From: CALOBA01 sp942491465
Lineage (GTDB): Bacteria > Pseudomonadota > Gammaproteobacteria > Chromatiales > Chromatiaceae
Reading direction: 5' to 3'
DNA: 64,000 nucleotides
NCBI GenBank assembly: GCA_942491465.1
Contig: CALOBA010000073.1
Coordinates: 94,610 to 158,609, forward strand
The position numbers and the translations under genes were made by a program. Positions 35,281 to 43,883 of this stretch are shown piece after piece. Within the stretch, counting starts at the first letter, position 1; each line of letters opens with the position of its first letter. A model generated the notes under the pieces. It ran no database searches. It was not told the DNA's origin and worked only from the letters and a program-made list of their open reading frames with translations.

Positions 35281-37491
35281 ATGACCCAATCCCAACTGCC
35301 CGAGCCCCTGCAGCTGATCGCCGAGGCGCGACACGCTGACCCCTTCTCCGTGCTCGGGCGCCACCCGGACGGCGACGACGTCGTGGTGCGGGTGATCCTG
35401 CCTCAGGCCGAGACCGTCACCATCGCCGATGCCGGCCAAGACGGCCAAGAGATGACCCGCCTCAACGGCAGCGACCTGTTCGAATGGCGCGGACCGGCAG
35501 ATACCCTGACCGAGCGCTACCGGCTGATCTGGCGCGACAACGACCACCGCGAGCACATCGGCCACGACCCCTACTGCTTCCCGATCCAGCTGCCGGACTT
35601 CGACATGCACCTGTTCGGCGAGGGCAAGCATTGGCACGCCTACCGCATGCTCGGGGCCCGCGTGCACGAGACCGACGGCATCGCCGGCGTGCTGTTCGCG
35701 GTCTGGGCGCCGAATGCCGCCCGCGTCAGCGTAGTCGGCGACTTCAATCAGTGGGATGGGCGCGTGCACCCCATGCGCGTGCACGGCAACGGCGTCTGGG
35801 AGCTGTTCATCCCCGACCTGGCCCCGGGCGCGCTGTACAAGTTCGAGCTGCGGGCGCGGGACGACTCCATCCACCTCAAGTCCGACCCCTATGGTCGCCG
35901 CTTCGAGGTGCGCCCCAGCACCGCCACCATCGTCGAGCCGCCGACCCAGTTCCGCTGGAGCGACAGCGATTGGTGTGCGGCCCGCGCCGACTACGACTGG
36001 CTGCACCAGCCCATGACCATCTACGAGGTGCATCTGGGCTCCTGGCAGCGCGGCCCCGAGGGCGAGATGCTCAACTACCGCGAACTGGGCGAGCGGCTGG
36101 TGAAATACGCCCTCGATCTGGGCTTCACCCACATCGAGCTGATGCCCATCACCGAGCACCCGTTCGACCTCTCCTGGGGCTACCAGACCACCGGCTACTA
36201 CGCCCCCACCAGCCGCTTCGGCAGCCCGGACGACTTCCGCTGGATGATCAACCACTGCCACGAGCACGGCATCGGCGTCATCCTCGACTGGGTGCCGGCC
36301 CACTTCCCGAAGGATGCCCACGGCCTGGGCCGCTTCGACGGCACCGCGCTGTACGAGCACGAGGACCCGCGGCTCGGCGAGCACCTGGACTGGTCGACGC
36401 TGATCTTCAACTTCGGCCGCAACGAGGTGAAGAACTTCCTCATGTCCAGCGCCCTGTTCTGGCTGGAGGAATATCACCTGGACGGCCTGCGCGTAGACGC
36501 CGTCGCCTCCATGCTCTACCTGGACTATTCGCGCACCGAATGGGTGCCCAACCGCCACGGCGGGCGCGAGAACCTGGAGGCCATCGACTTCATGCGCGAG
36601 CTCAACGAGGTCACCCACGCCCAGATCCCCGGTGCGCTGGTGATGGCCGAGGAGTCGACCTCCTGGCCCCAGGTCACCAAGCCGACCTACCTGGGCGGCC
36701 TGGGCTTCGACCTGAAATGGAACATGGGCTGGATGAACGACACCCTGCGCTACATGAAGGAGGACCCGATCCATCGGCAGTACCACCAAGACTCGCTGAC
36801 CTTCAGCATGCTCTATGCGTTCACCGAGAACTTCCTGCTGCCGTTCTCCCACGACGAGGTCACCCACGGCAAACACTCGCTGCTCTACCGCATGCCCGGC
36901 GACGAGTGGCAGCGCTTCGCCAACCTGCGTCTGCTCTACAGCTACATGTACACCCACCCCGGCAAGAAGCTGCTGTTCATGGGCTGCGAGTTCGGTCAGG
37001 GCGAGGAGTGGGACAGCACCCGGGTGGTCGACTGGTATGTGATGGAGTACCCCTTCCACAAGGGCATTCGCGAGCTGGTGCGGACCTTGAACCACTTCTA
37101 TCGCGATGAGGCCCCGCTGCACACCCAGGACTTCGACTGGCAGGGCTTCGAGTGGGTGGACTGCCACGATGCGCAGAACTCGGTGCTCATCTACCAGCGC
37201 CGGGCCGCCGACGACGGCGGCCATCTGGTGGTGGCGCTGAACTTCACCCCGGTGCCGCGCGACGGCTATCGCATCGGCATGCCCAGCGCGGGCACCTATG
37301 AAGAGGCCTTCAACTCCGATGACGCGGCCTTCGGCGGCAGCGGCGTCGGCAACGGCGATCGGCCGCTCCGCACCGAGTCCGTCAACTGGATGAACCGGCC
37401 CGACTCCCTGGTGGTGACCCTGCCGCCGCTGGGCGCGATCATCCTCAAGCCGGTCGCGGAGCCCGCGGCCCTCGAGTCCATCGAGGACTGA
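35281..37491 (+). CDS. glgB: 1,4-alpha-glucan branching enzyme
   Basis: 736 aa from the ATG at 35281, with GAGG twelve bases upstream; the frame is open further upstream. GlgB makes alpha-1,6 branches in glycogen. Order: N-terminal CBM48 modules (DPFSVLGRHPDGDDVVVRVI; VLFAVWAPNAARVSVVGDFN), then the GH13 barrel with HIELMPITEHPFDLSWGYQT, ILDWVPAHFPKD, DGLRVDAVASMLYLDYSR (nucleophile Asp), VMAEESTSWPQV (acid Glu) and LPFSHDEVTHGK (third acid), then a C-terminal beta domain. Full length for the family. glgA follows 80 bp downstream on the same strand, so they likely form a glycogen operon. Confidence 0.95.
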   Translation: MTQSQLPEPLQLIAEARHADPFSVLGRHPDGDDVVVRVILPQAETVTIADAGQDGQEMTRLNGSDLFEWRGPADTLTERYRLIWRDNDHREHIGHDPYCFPIQLPDFDMHLFGEGKHWHAYRMLGARVHETDGIAGVLFAVWAPNAARVSVVGDFNQWDGRVHPMRVHGNGVWELFIPDLAPGALYKFELRARDDSIHLKSDPYGRRFEVRPSTATIVEPPTQFRWSDSDWCAARADYDWLHQPMTIYEVHLGSWQRGPEGEMLNYRELGERLVKYALDLGFTHIELMPITEHPFDLSWGYQTTGYYAPTSRFGSPDDFRWMINHCHEHGIGVILDWVPAHFPKDAHGLGRFDGTALYEHEDPRLGEHLDWSTLIFNFGRNEVKNFLMSSALFWLEEYHLDGLRVDAVASMLYLDYSRTEWVPNRHGGRENLEAIDFMRELNEVTHAQIPGALVMAEESTSWPQVTKPTYLGGLGFDLKWNMGWMNDTLRYMKEDPIHRQYHQDSLTFSMLYAFTENFLLPFSHDEVTHGKHSLLYRMPGDEWQRFANLRLLYSYMYTHPGKKLLFMGCEFGQGEEWDSTRVVDWYVMEYPFHKGIRELVRTLNHFYRDEAPLHTQDFDWQGFEWVDCHDAQNSVLIYQRRAADDGGHLVVALNFTPVPRDGYRIGMPSAGTYEEAFNSDDAAFGGSGVGNGDRPLRTESVNWMNRPDSLVVTLPPLGAIILKPVAEPAALESIED

Positions 37492-37571
37492 TCCCCGGCC
37501 CGCAACATCTTCCATCGCCCGTCCACGCCCGCGCGGCGCGCCACGAGCACGAGCAGCAGCAGAGCCCCATC

Positions 37572-39602
37572 ATGGCGAAAAAGACCATCCCATCGAAGAA
37601 GACCGCGGCGAAGACATCGACCACCGCGAAGAAGACCGCGTCACGCCGGAGCCCGACCAAGAAGGTCGCGGCGACCGGAGCCGCGACGAAGCCGGCGGTG
37701 ACGCCGGAGCAGGGCGGGGCGGTGAGCGCGAGCGTCCCTGCCGAGGCGAAAACGCCGCCGGCCGTCGCGCCCAAGGTCGCGGCCGCTAAGCCCGCCGAGC
37801 AGCTGTCGGCCGCGGCCAAGGCCGAGCCGGCGCCAATCAAGGCCGCCCCGGTCGCTGCCGTCGCCGACGATCAGCCCGCCCGAAGCGCCCAGTCCGCCGC
37901 CGATCACGCGCCCAGCGAGCCCACCAGCGCCATCACCGCACCGGAATCGGCCCTCGGCCGACCCGAGCCGGTCTCCGAGTCGCTGGAGGAGCCCGCCCCG
38001 GCGTCGCGGCCCGAGGCCGCCGCCGACCTTCCGAGCCAAGACGACCAGCCCGACTCCGGCTACGAGCCCGAGCCCGAGCCCCACCCCGAGCCGCCGGCCC
38101 CGGCGGTGCACGTCGAGCACCGCCCGAGCCTGTACATCGTCCAGATCACCCCCGAGATGGCCCCGGTGGCCAAGGTCGGCGGCCTGGCCGACGTGGTCTT
38201 CGGACTGAGCAGGGAGCTGGCCATCCGCGGCAATCACGTCGAGATCATCCTGCCCAAGTACGACACCCTGCGCTACGACCACATCTTCGAGATGCACGAG
38301 GTCTACCGCGATCTGTGGGTGCCCTGGTTCGACGGCGCCATCCACTGCACCGTCTACTTCGGCTTCGTGCACGGGCGCAAGTGCTTCTTCATCGAGCCCC
38401 ATTCCCACGACAACTTCTTCAACCGCGGCGCCGTCTACGGCTTCGCCGACGACATCGCCCGCTACGCCTTCTTCTCCCGCGCCGCCATCGAGTTCCTGTG
38501 GAAGGCCGGCAAGCACCCCGACATCATCCACTGCCACGACTGGCAGACCGCCCTGGTGCCGGTGTTCATGTACGAGATCTACCAGCAGTTGGGCATGACC
38601 CACCCGCGCGCCTGTCTGACCATCCACAACTTCAAGCACCAGGGCGTGACTGGCGCCGAGCTGTTGCGCTCCACCGGCCTGCACCAGCCCGAGCGCTTCA
38701 TGGACTACCACCGCCTGGGCGACAACGTCCACGCCGACGCGCTCAACCTGCTCAAGGGCGGCATCGTCTACTCCAACTTCATCACCACCGTCTCGCCGCG
38801 CTACGCCTTCGAGACCAAGGACGATGGTCAGGGCTTCGGCCTGGAGCCGACGCTGCACACCCACCACATGAAGTACGGCGGCGTGGTCAACGGCGTCGAC
38901 TACGACGTCTGGAACCCCGAGGTCGACCACCAGCTACCCACGCGCTACGGCATCGACAACATCGAGGCCAAGTACGACAACAAGCGCGCGCTGCGCCACC
39001 GGCTCATGCTGGCCGACAACGAAAAGCCCATCGTCGCCTTCATCGGCCGCCTCGACCCGCAGAAGGGCCTGGAGCTGGTGCGCCACGCCATCTTCTACGC
39101 CCTCGAGCGCGGCGCCCAGTTCGTGCTGCTCGGCTCCAGCCCCTACCAGGGCATCAACGACGACTTCTGGGGCCTCAAGCACATGCTCAACGAGAGCCCC
39201 GACTGTCACCTGGAGATCGGCTTCGACGACGACCTGGCCCACCTCATCTACGCCGGCGCCGACATCATGCTCGTGCCCAGCCAGTTCGAGCCCTGCGGCC
39301 TGACCCAGCTGATCTCCTTGCGCTACGGCACCATCCCCGTCGTGCGCACCGTCGGCGGCCTGGCCGACACCGTGTTCGACAAGGACCACTCCGACCGCCC
39401 GCTCAACGAGCGCAACGGCTACCGCTTCGACACCTACGACGGCACCGGCCTGGAGTCGGCCCTGGGCCGCGCACTGGACTGCTACTACCAGTTCCCCGAA
39501 CACTTCCGCGAGCTGATCAAGAACGCCATGCGCTCCGACTACTCCTGGAACCGCCCGGGCCAGGACTACCTCAACATCTACGACTTCATCCGCAGTCGCT
39601 GA
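37572..39602 (+). CDS. glgA: glycogen synthase with long N-terminal extension
   Basis: 676 aa against about 480–490 usual. Residues 1–180 are low complexity: Lys/Ala/Thr-rich at the start (MAKKTIPSKKTAAKTSTTAK), then Ala/Pro/Glu-rich. The enzyme proper begins SLYIVQITPEMAPVAKVGGL, where KVGGLADV is the ADP-glucose-binding KxGGL loop, and runs through IIHCHDWQTALVPVF, TIHNFKHQG, AFIGRLDPQKGLELV and LVPSQFEPCGLTQLISLRYG (C-terminal catalytic Glu region). It elongates alpha-1,4-glucan from ADP-glucose in the cytoplasm. The start at 37572 is followed at once by lysine-rich codons; a start near residue 180 is not evident. Confidence 0.9.
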   Translation: MAKKTIPSKKTAAKTSTTAKKTASRRSPTKKVAATGAATKPAVTPEQGGAVSASVPAEAKTPPAVAPKVAAAKPAEQLSAAAKAEPAPIKAAPVAAVADDQPARSAQSAADHAPSEPTSAITAPESALGRPEPVSESLEEPAPASRPEAAADLPSQDDQPDSGYEPEPEPHPEPPAPAVHVEHRPSLYIVQITPEMAPVAKVGGLADVVFGLSRELAIRGNHVEIILPKYDTLRYDHIFEMHEVYRDLWVPWFDGAIHCTVYFGFVHGRKCFFIEPHSHDNFFNRGAVYGFADDIARYAFFSRAAIEFLWKAGKHPDIIHCHDWQTALVPVFMYEIYQQLGMTHPRACLTIHNFKHQGVTGAELLRSTGLHQPERFMDYHRLGDNVHADALNLLKGGIVYSNFITTVSPRYAFETKDDGQGFGLEPTLHTHHMKYGGVVNGVDYDVWNPEVDHQLPTRYGIDNIEAKYDNKRALRHRLMLADNEKPIVAFIGRLDPQKGLELVRHAIFYALERGAQFVLLGSSPYQGINDDFWGLKHMLNESPDCHLEIGFDDDLAHLIYAGADIMLVPSQFEPCGLTQLISLRYGTIPVVRTVGGLADTVFDKDHSDRPLNERNGYRFDTYDGTGLESALGRALDCYYQFPEHFRELIKNAMRSDYSWNRPGQDYLNIYDFIRSR

Positions 39603-39605
39603 CTT

Positions 39606-39634
39606 GGGCGCGCCGACTTCCGTCGGCGGCGCCC
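39606..39634 (+). terminator. hairpin after glgA
   Basis: GGGCGCGCCGAC and GTCGGCGGCGCC pair imperfectly around TTCC, four bases after the glgA stop. There is no T run, so termination efficiency is uncertain. Confidence 0.4.
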
Positions 39635-39708
39635 CGGAGTAGGTATCGATCACGATGACGAACCGAGCGCCGCAGACCACCGATCGAGCGAGCCCCTAGG
39701 AAGCGGAC

Positions 39709-39915
39709 GTGATCGCCTGGGCCAACCCCCAGGCTGCGCTGCTGCGTGCCGGTCGCTTCGACGAGCTTGACATCGAGGAGATATGGGCGGATGCCGCCGG
39801 AGCGGCATCCGCCGAGGCAGGGCTGAGCGAGCTGCCCGAGCAGTGTCCTTGGGACTTGGACCAGGTGCTGGCGTCGGATTGGATGCCGGGAGAGGGCTCG
39901 TCATCGATCCCTTAA
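39709..39915 (+). pseudogene. DUF29 gene with internal deletion
   Basis: The 68-codon frame joins the start of a DUF29 protein (NPQAALLRAGRFDELDIEEI) directly to its end (GLSELPEQCPWDLDQVLASD, WMPGEG). The central half, including the AEQR helix seen in the copy at 1–287, is missing. The frame stays open across the deletion, but the protein cannot fold as DUF29. Its stop lies in the left arm of a short inverted-repeat element. Confidence 0.6.
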
Positions 39916-39951
39916 TAAGTCAAGGTTCAGAAACAAGTGGTGCAGACGTCT
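39911..39951 (+). repeat. short inverted-repeat element, left arm
   Basis: Contains AAGTCAAGGTTCAGAAACAA and GTGGTGCAGACG, the left arm of the element complete at 58995–59101. It joins a truncated antitoxin copy at its right side. Confidence 0.65.
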
Positions 39952-40093
39952 GAATCCCGAGGCGCCGCCCGACATCGACGCCCTCTGGGCTGCCGAGGCC
40001 AGGCGTCGTGCCGATGCCATCGACAACCGCACCGCATCGGTCGTCGACGGAGAGCAGGCGTTCGCCCGGTTGCGGGCCGAATACGCGGAGTGA
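39950..40093 (+). pseudogene. truncated duplicate of addiction-module antitoxin
   Basis: 48 codons (with stop) from LNPEAPPDIDALWAAEARRR to the stop are almost identical to the C-terminal part of the antitoxin gene at 40310–40543. The first 30 codons are missing, replaced by the inverted-repeat element. No toxin gene follows this copy. Confidence 0.75.
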
Positions 40094-40309
40094 AGCGGTA
40101 CGTCGGGTTGGCGATAGCGTAACCCGACAACCAACGGCTGGTGGACTTGCATCGTCGGGTCATGCTTCGCTAACCCGACCTACGGCTGAGCGATCCCCCC
40201 TATGCGTGGTCCTCTGCGCGCAGAAGCTCCAAGATCAAATAGCGCGCCCGGTCCAGACACCGACCGCAGTATACTCAGGCAAAGCCCCTTCGCTTGAGGT
40301 CCACGCCCT

Positions 40310-40543
40310 ATGTCCACGCCTGCAGCCGATATCCTCGATGTCGTACTGTCCTTGCCCGTCGATCAGCGGATCTCGCTGGTCAATGAGGTTCTCGCCAGTC
40401 TGAATCCGGAGGCGCCGCCCGACATCGACGCCCTCTGGGCTGCCGAGGCCAGGCGTCGTGCCGATGCCATCGACAACGGATCAGCATCGGTCGTCGACGG
40501 AGAGCAGGCGTTCGCCCGGTTGCGGGCCAAATACGCGGGGTGA
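40310..40543 (+). CDS. addiction-module antitoxin (Unstab_antitox family)
   Basis: 77 aa: MSTPAADILDVVLSLPVDQR, ISLVNEVLASLNPEAPPDID, ALWAAEARRRADAIDNGSAS, VVDGEQAFARLRAKYAG. This is the putative addiction-module component family (PF09720-like): a helical N-terminus and the ALWAxEAxRRxxA segment followed by GEQAFARLR. It overlaps the downstream toxin start by four bases (GTGA). It should neutralise the RelE/ParE-type toxin by direct binding. Confidence 0.85.
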   Translation: MSTPAADILDVVLSLPVDQRISLVNEVLASLNPEAPPDIDALWAAEARRRADAIDNGSASVVDGEQAFARLRAKYAG

Positions 40544-40839
40544 GGTTCATCCTGCACGACGAGGCGGAGGCCGAGCTTGACGCCGCCGCCGGCTACTATG
40601 AGACCTGCCGTGCCGGCCTGGGATTGGAATTCGCAGAAGAAGTATATGCGACGATTCAGCTCGCATGCGCCCACCCGCAGGCAGGGACGCCAGTCTCGGA
40701 GGACATCCGTCGCCATCTGGTCAAGCGCTTTCCATTCGGCATCCTCTACGAACCCCGACCGGGACTGATCCGCGTCCTCGCGGTCGCTGATTTGAGACGT
40801 CGTCCTGGTTATTGGCGAAAGCGCCGGTTCGTGTCTTGA
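40540..40839 (+). CDS. RelE/ParE-type toxin
   Basis: 99 aa with a GTG start overlapping the antitoxin stop. MRFILHDEAEAELDAAAGYY is the typical first helix region; then GLGLEFAEEVYATIQLACAH, VKRFPFGILYEP, and RVLAVADLRRRPGYWRKRR with the basic C-terminal strand and helix. RelE/ParE family toxins cut ribosome-bound mRNA or poison gyrase; which applies cannot be told. Length is normal and the frame is intact. Confidence 0.85.
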   Translation: MRFILHDEAEAELDAAAGYYETCRAGLGLEFAEEVYATIQLACAHPQAGTPVSEDIRRHLVKRFPFGILYEPRPGLIRVLAVADLRRRPGYWRKRRFVS

Positions 40840-40919
40840 CTGATTTCAGGACAGCGCTTGCGGAACGCGATCGCCCATGCTGTGTTCATCAGAACACACT
40901 GCAACACCTGAGGTTCGGC

Positions 40920-41186
40920 ATGTCGAAAGGCACCATCTCCGTGCGCCTCGACCAGGCGACGCTGGAGCGTCTTGGGGCCATCGCAAAGGCGACCGGGCGC
41001 TCGCGCGGGGCCTTGATGACGCATGCGATCGAGCGCTATGCCGAGTCTGAAGCCTGGCAGGTGGCGGCCATTGCCGAGGCGATGGGTGAACTTGCCCGCG
41101 GCGAGGCCGACCTGGCCGATCATGCCGACGTGGCCCGGGAGCTGGACGCCTGGGGCGCCGACGGCGAGCCCTTGGGCACTGGATGA
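40920..41186 (+). CDS. CopG-type ribbon-helix-helix antitoxin, orphan
   Basis: 88 aa: MSKGTISVRLDQATLERLGA starts the beta strand of a ribbon-helix-helix DNA-binding domain, followed by TGRSRGALMTHAIERY and a C-terminal toxin-binding tail. Its stop overlaps an ATG (ATGAAGATCCAA) encoding MKIQ, the usual beginning of a ParE-type toxin, but the sequence then turns into a GC-rich palindromic block, so the toxin is lost. Confidence 0.7.
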   Translation: MSKGTISVRLDQATLERLGAIAKATGRSRGALMTHAIERYAESEAWQVAAIAEAMGELARGEADLADHADVARELDAWGADGEPLGTG

Positions 41187-41227
41187 AGATCCAATGCTCT
41201 TGCGACACCGCTCCCGCCCGCCACCTC

Positions 41228-41251
41228 GCGACACCGCTCCTGCGGTGTCGC
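41228..41251. repeat. palindromic hairpin within lost toxin
   Basis: GCGACACCGC and GCGGTGTCGC form a perfect 10-bp stem with a TCCT loop; a half copy precedes it at about 41199. No T run follows. It sits where the ParE-type toxin gene should continue. Confidence 0.55.
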
Positions 41252-41423
41252 GCACCTCTTGGCGCTCCGCGCCGACGCGCCGGGGCCGAAGCCCCGCGCG
41301 GTGCCCCGAACAGCGCGTCGCCCTCATCTGCGTCGCGCCGCGGCGCAGCGCGCCGAGGCACGTGCGACACCGCCGGAGTAGGGCAGGGCGCCGGGCCGTC
41401 GGTGGACGGGCCCGGCGCTGGGG

Positions 41424-41681
41424 TCAGTTGAGGCCGCAGACGCCGGTGGGGCAACAGCCGCCGGTGCCGCAGGCCGGTGCCGGGGCGCTGCCGCTGCCGA
41501 GGCTGGTGATCAGGTTGCCGCCGGTGGCCATGCGCTGGACCGGGGCGTCGGCGGGGGTGTCGCCAAGGTCGGTGTTGCTGTGCTCGCAGAGCTCGCCCCA
41601 GGTGCTGAGGCTCTCGCTCATGCGATGGCTGACCTCGACAATGCGGCCGTTGGTGTCGCAGCGGTAATCATAGGTAGGCAT
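41424..41681 (-). CDS. FmdB-family zinc-ribbon-like protein
   Basis: 85 aa: MPTYDYRCDTNGRIVEVSHR is the FmdB/regulatory zinc-ribbon start, followed by SESLSTWGELCE, DTPADAPVQRMATGG and a Cys-rich tail (ACGTGGCCPTGVCGLN). The usual second CxxC knuckle of FmdB proteins is not obvious, but four Cys lie at the end. Function unknown. Confidence 0.7.
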   Translation of the reverse strand: MPTYDYRCDTNGRIVEVSHRMSESLSTWGELCEHSNTDLGDTPADAPVQRMATGGNLITSLGSGSAPAPACGTGGCCPTGVCGLN

Positions 41682-41760
41682 GGGTGCTCTCCTGTATATC
41701 GGTGTTTTCTAATATGCGGTGGATTATATGCAAATGGCGAGCGCTGGCAAGGGCTTGGGG

Positions 41761-42312
41761 CTAGTTCAACGCATCCGCCGCCCACAGCCGGGCATTCAGG
41801 CCGATGCCGGTGGTGTAGCCGACGGTGGCGAAGCGTACCTGGCCGTCGGCGCCGATGACAAAGCTGGCCGGGACTGCGCGCACGCCCCAGGCGGTGGCGA
41901 TCTCGCCGTAGGGGTCGTTCAGCGTCGGTAGATCCAGGCCGTGCTCGGCCAGATAGCCGCGCACATCTCCGGGGCTGCCGGACTGCATGGCGACGGTGAT
42001 GACCGCGTGGTCCTCGGCCAGCGCGGCGATGTCGTCCTCGCCAAGCTTGCAGATGGGGCACCAGGTCGCCCAGAAGTGTACCAGCACCGGACGGCCCCGC
42101 CAGGCGTCGAGGTCGAACGGGGTCCGGCCCAGCAGCTCGCCGGCCAATGGCGGGGCGTCGCCGCTGGCCAGGGGCCGAGATTGATACCATTGCACGCCGG
42201 CGTAGACAACCACGATCAGCATCAGGTTGACCAGGATGCGACGCATGCGCCCGCGTTGGGGCGGCTTTGGCGAGGGGGCGGTGGATGGGGGTTGGTCCGG
42301 TGTGTTGGGCAA
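41761..42312 (-). CDS. TlpA/DsbE-like thiol-disulfide oxidoreductase, membrane-anchored
   Basis: 183 aa from a TTG at 42312 with GAGGG upstream; an ATG at 42246 would shorten it to 161 aa. After a short Pro-rich lead comes one membrane helix (MRRILVNLMLIVVVYAGVQW), then a periplasmic thioredoxin fold: VLVHFWATWCPICKLGEDDI with the CPIC active site, HAVITVAMQSGSP, DPYGEIATAWGVRAVPASFV (cis-Pro) and IGADGQVRFATVGYTTG. It likely reduces or oxidises periplasmic thiols, for example of c-type cytochromes. Confidence 0.8.
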   Translation of the reverse strand: MPNTPDQPPSTAPSPKPPQRGRMRRILVNLMLIVVVYAGVQWYQSRPLASGDAPPLAGELLGRTPFDLDAWRGRPVLVHFWATWCPICKLGEDDIAALAEDHAVITVAMQSGSPGDVRGYLAEHGLDLPTLNDPYGEIATAWGVRAVPASFVIGADGQVRFATVGYTTGIGLNARLWAADALN

Positions 42313-42355
42313 GGCTTGGGCCCTCGGTGTTTGGTGAACTTGCAACCAGTCCAGG

Positions 42356-43207
42356 CTATTTTTCGTCGCCGACTTCGATCTGGATCGGCAGCCAGCGGTT
42401 GATGATGTTCTGTAAGGTGCCGTCCCGGCGCCAGCCGTCGACGGTGCGGCGAATGTCGCGGGCCAAGGCGGTGTCGTCGTCGCGCACGGCCCAGGCCAGG
42501 CGGCCGTCGGTGAGCGGGCGGAACAGGCCCGCCAGCGCGGTCTCCTCGGGGTTGCTGGCGATGGACCAGACCGTCGGTGCGTCATCGACGAACAGGTCGA
42601 TCTCGCCGGCGCGCAGGGCGGCGATGCCGGTGGCTGCATCGGCGAGGGGCACGCGCTCGGCGTTGGGGAGTCGGTGCTGGACGAAGCGGGCGCCCAGGCT
42701 GCCGCGCTCGTAGCCGACGCGCCGGTCGCTGGCCAGCAGGTCGATGCGCCGGCTGTAGCGGGGCAGATCTTCTTGCCGGACCAGGGCCATCTGGCCGGTG
42801 CGCAGCAGCGGCGGGCTGACGGCGAGGCCGAGCGTGGTCAGTTCGGTGGTCGGCAACGTGGTGAAGATCAGGTCGATACGTCCCCCGCGCAGCGCGGTCA
42901 CCAGTCGGCGGGCGGGCAGCCGCTGCAACTGCGGCTCGACGGCCAGCTCCCGGGCCAGGGCCAGCGCCAGGTCGACCTTGATGCCGCGCACCACGCCGTC
43001 TTCGATGAAGGCCAGCGGGGGCGTATCCGGGGCGATGCCGATGCGCAGGCTCAGCACCGCTTCGCCGGCATGGGTCGCGGCGATGCCGGTCAGCAGCATC
43101 AGCGCGAGCCACCGGGGCGCACACGCACGCCGGGGGTGCGAGCGCCGTGGGGCGGGGTATCGCGTCGGGAGCGGGGTAGGGCTTACCATCCGTCGGACAT
43201 CAAGCAA
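42356..43207 (-). CDS. periplasmic solute-binding protein, type 3
   Basis: 283 aa. An Arg-rich start is followed by a hydrophobic signal (WLALMLLTGIAATHA), then a two-lobe binding protein: LRIGIAPDTPPLAFIEDGVV, GIKVDLALALARELAV, LRGGRIDLIFTTLPTT, DRRVGYERGSLGARFV, GIAALRAGEIDLFVDDAPTV and RRDGTLQNIINRWLP. No permease or ATPase gene is nearby, so it may act as a sensor or pair with components elsewhere. The start could be the ATG at 43189. It lies head to head with the alarmone hydrolase gene, 23 bp apart. Confidence 0.75.
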   Translation of the reverse strand: MLDVRRMVSPTPLPTRYPAPRRSHPRRACAPRWLALMLLTGIAATHAGEAVLSLRIGIAPDTPPLAFIEDGVVRGIKVDLALALARELAVEPQLQRLPARRLVTALRGGRIDLIFTTLPTTELTTLGLAVSPPLLRTGQMALVRQEDLPRYSRRIDLLASDRRVGYERGSLGARFVQHRLPNAERVPLADAATGIAALRAGEIDLFVDDAPTVWSIASNPEETALAGLFRPLTDGRLAWAVRDDDTALARDIRRTVDGWRRDGTLQNIINRWLPIQIEVGDEK

Positions 43208-43230
43208 TCAAGAGCGACAGGGGTCTCAGA

Positions 43231-43821
43231 ATGACGGTTTCCAACAAAGGCGCTGGCGTGGAAGATCGGGTCCGGCTGCCGATCCTGGTGCGTGCCCTGG
43301 GCTTTGCCGCGGACAAGCACCGCGCCCAGCGCCGCCTGGACGTGCATCGCACACCTTATATCAACCATCCCATCGCGGTGCTGTCGATCCTCTGCGACGA
43401 GGGTGGCGTGACGGACGAGGCCGTCCTCTGTGCCGGCCTGCTGCACGATACCATTGAAGACACGGAGACGACGGCGGACGAACTCCAGGGGCTGTTCGGC
43501 ACCCAAGTGCGCGATGTCGTGCTGGCCGTCAGCGACGACAAGCGCCTGCCGAAGGCCGAGCGCAAGCGGCTGCAGATCGCCCATGCCGCCACCGCCGGGC
43601 GCGAGGCCAAGCTGGTGAAGCTGGCGGACAAGATCGCCAATCTGCGCGACTTGCTGGAGCATCCCCCGCAGCACTGGGATCAGGTCCGACTGCTCGATTA
43701 CACGCGTTGGGCGGGCGCGGTGATCGACGGTGTGCGCGGGACCCATCCTGGGCTTGAGGCATTGTTCGATGCGGTCTATGCCCGGTGCCTGCGGGCCTAT
43801 GATCCTGCCGCCGATGGTTAG
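43231..43821 (+). CDS. small alarmone hydrolase (HD domain, MESH1/SAH-like)
   Basis: 196 aa: ADKHRAQRRLDVHRTPYINH (first metal-binding His region), DEAVLCAGLLHDTIEDTETT (HD motif), VLAVSDDKRLPKAERKRLQI and AKLVKLADKIANLRDLLEHP. These are the Mn-dependent hydrolase motifs of RelA/SpoT, without synthetase or regulatory domains; length matches small alarmone hydrolases. Predicted to degrade (p)ppGpp. Confidence 0.85.
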   Translation: MTVSNKGAGVEDRVRLPILVRALGFAADKHRAQRRLDVHRTPYINHPIAVLSILCDEGGVTDEAVLCAGLLHDTIEDTETTADELQGLFGTQVRDVVLAVSDDKRLPKAERKRLQIAHAATAGREAKLVKLADKIANLRDLLEHPPQHWDQVRLLDYTRWAGAVIDGVRGTHPGLEALFDAVYARCLRAYDPAADG

Positions 43822-43883
43822 CCGCAGGACTGGATGAGCAGCGCGGGCGATCAGGCGCTAGTGCTAGACCGCCGGCTAGGACC

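Noticed and set aside
34822..37515. 897-codon minus-strand open frame
   Set aside because: Antisense to glgB, which has all catalytic motifs on the plus strand.
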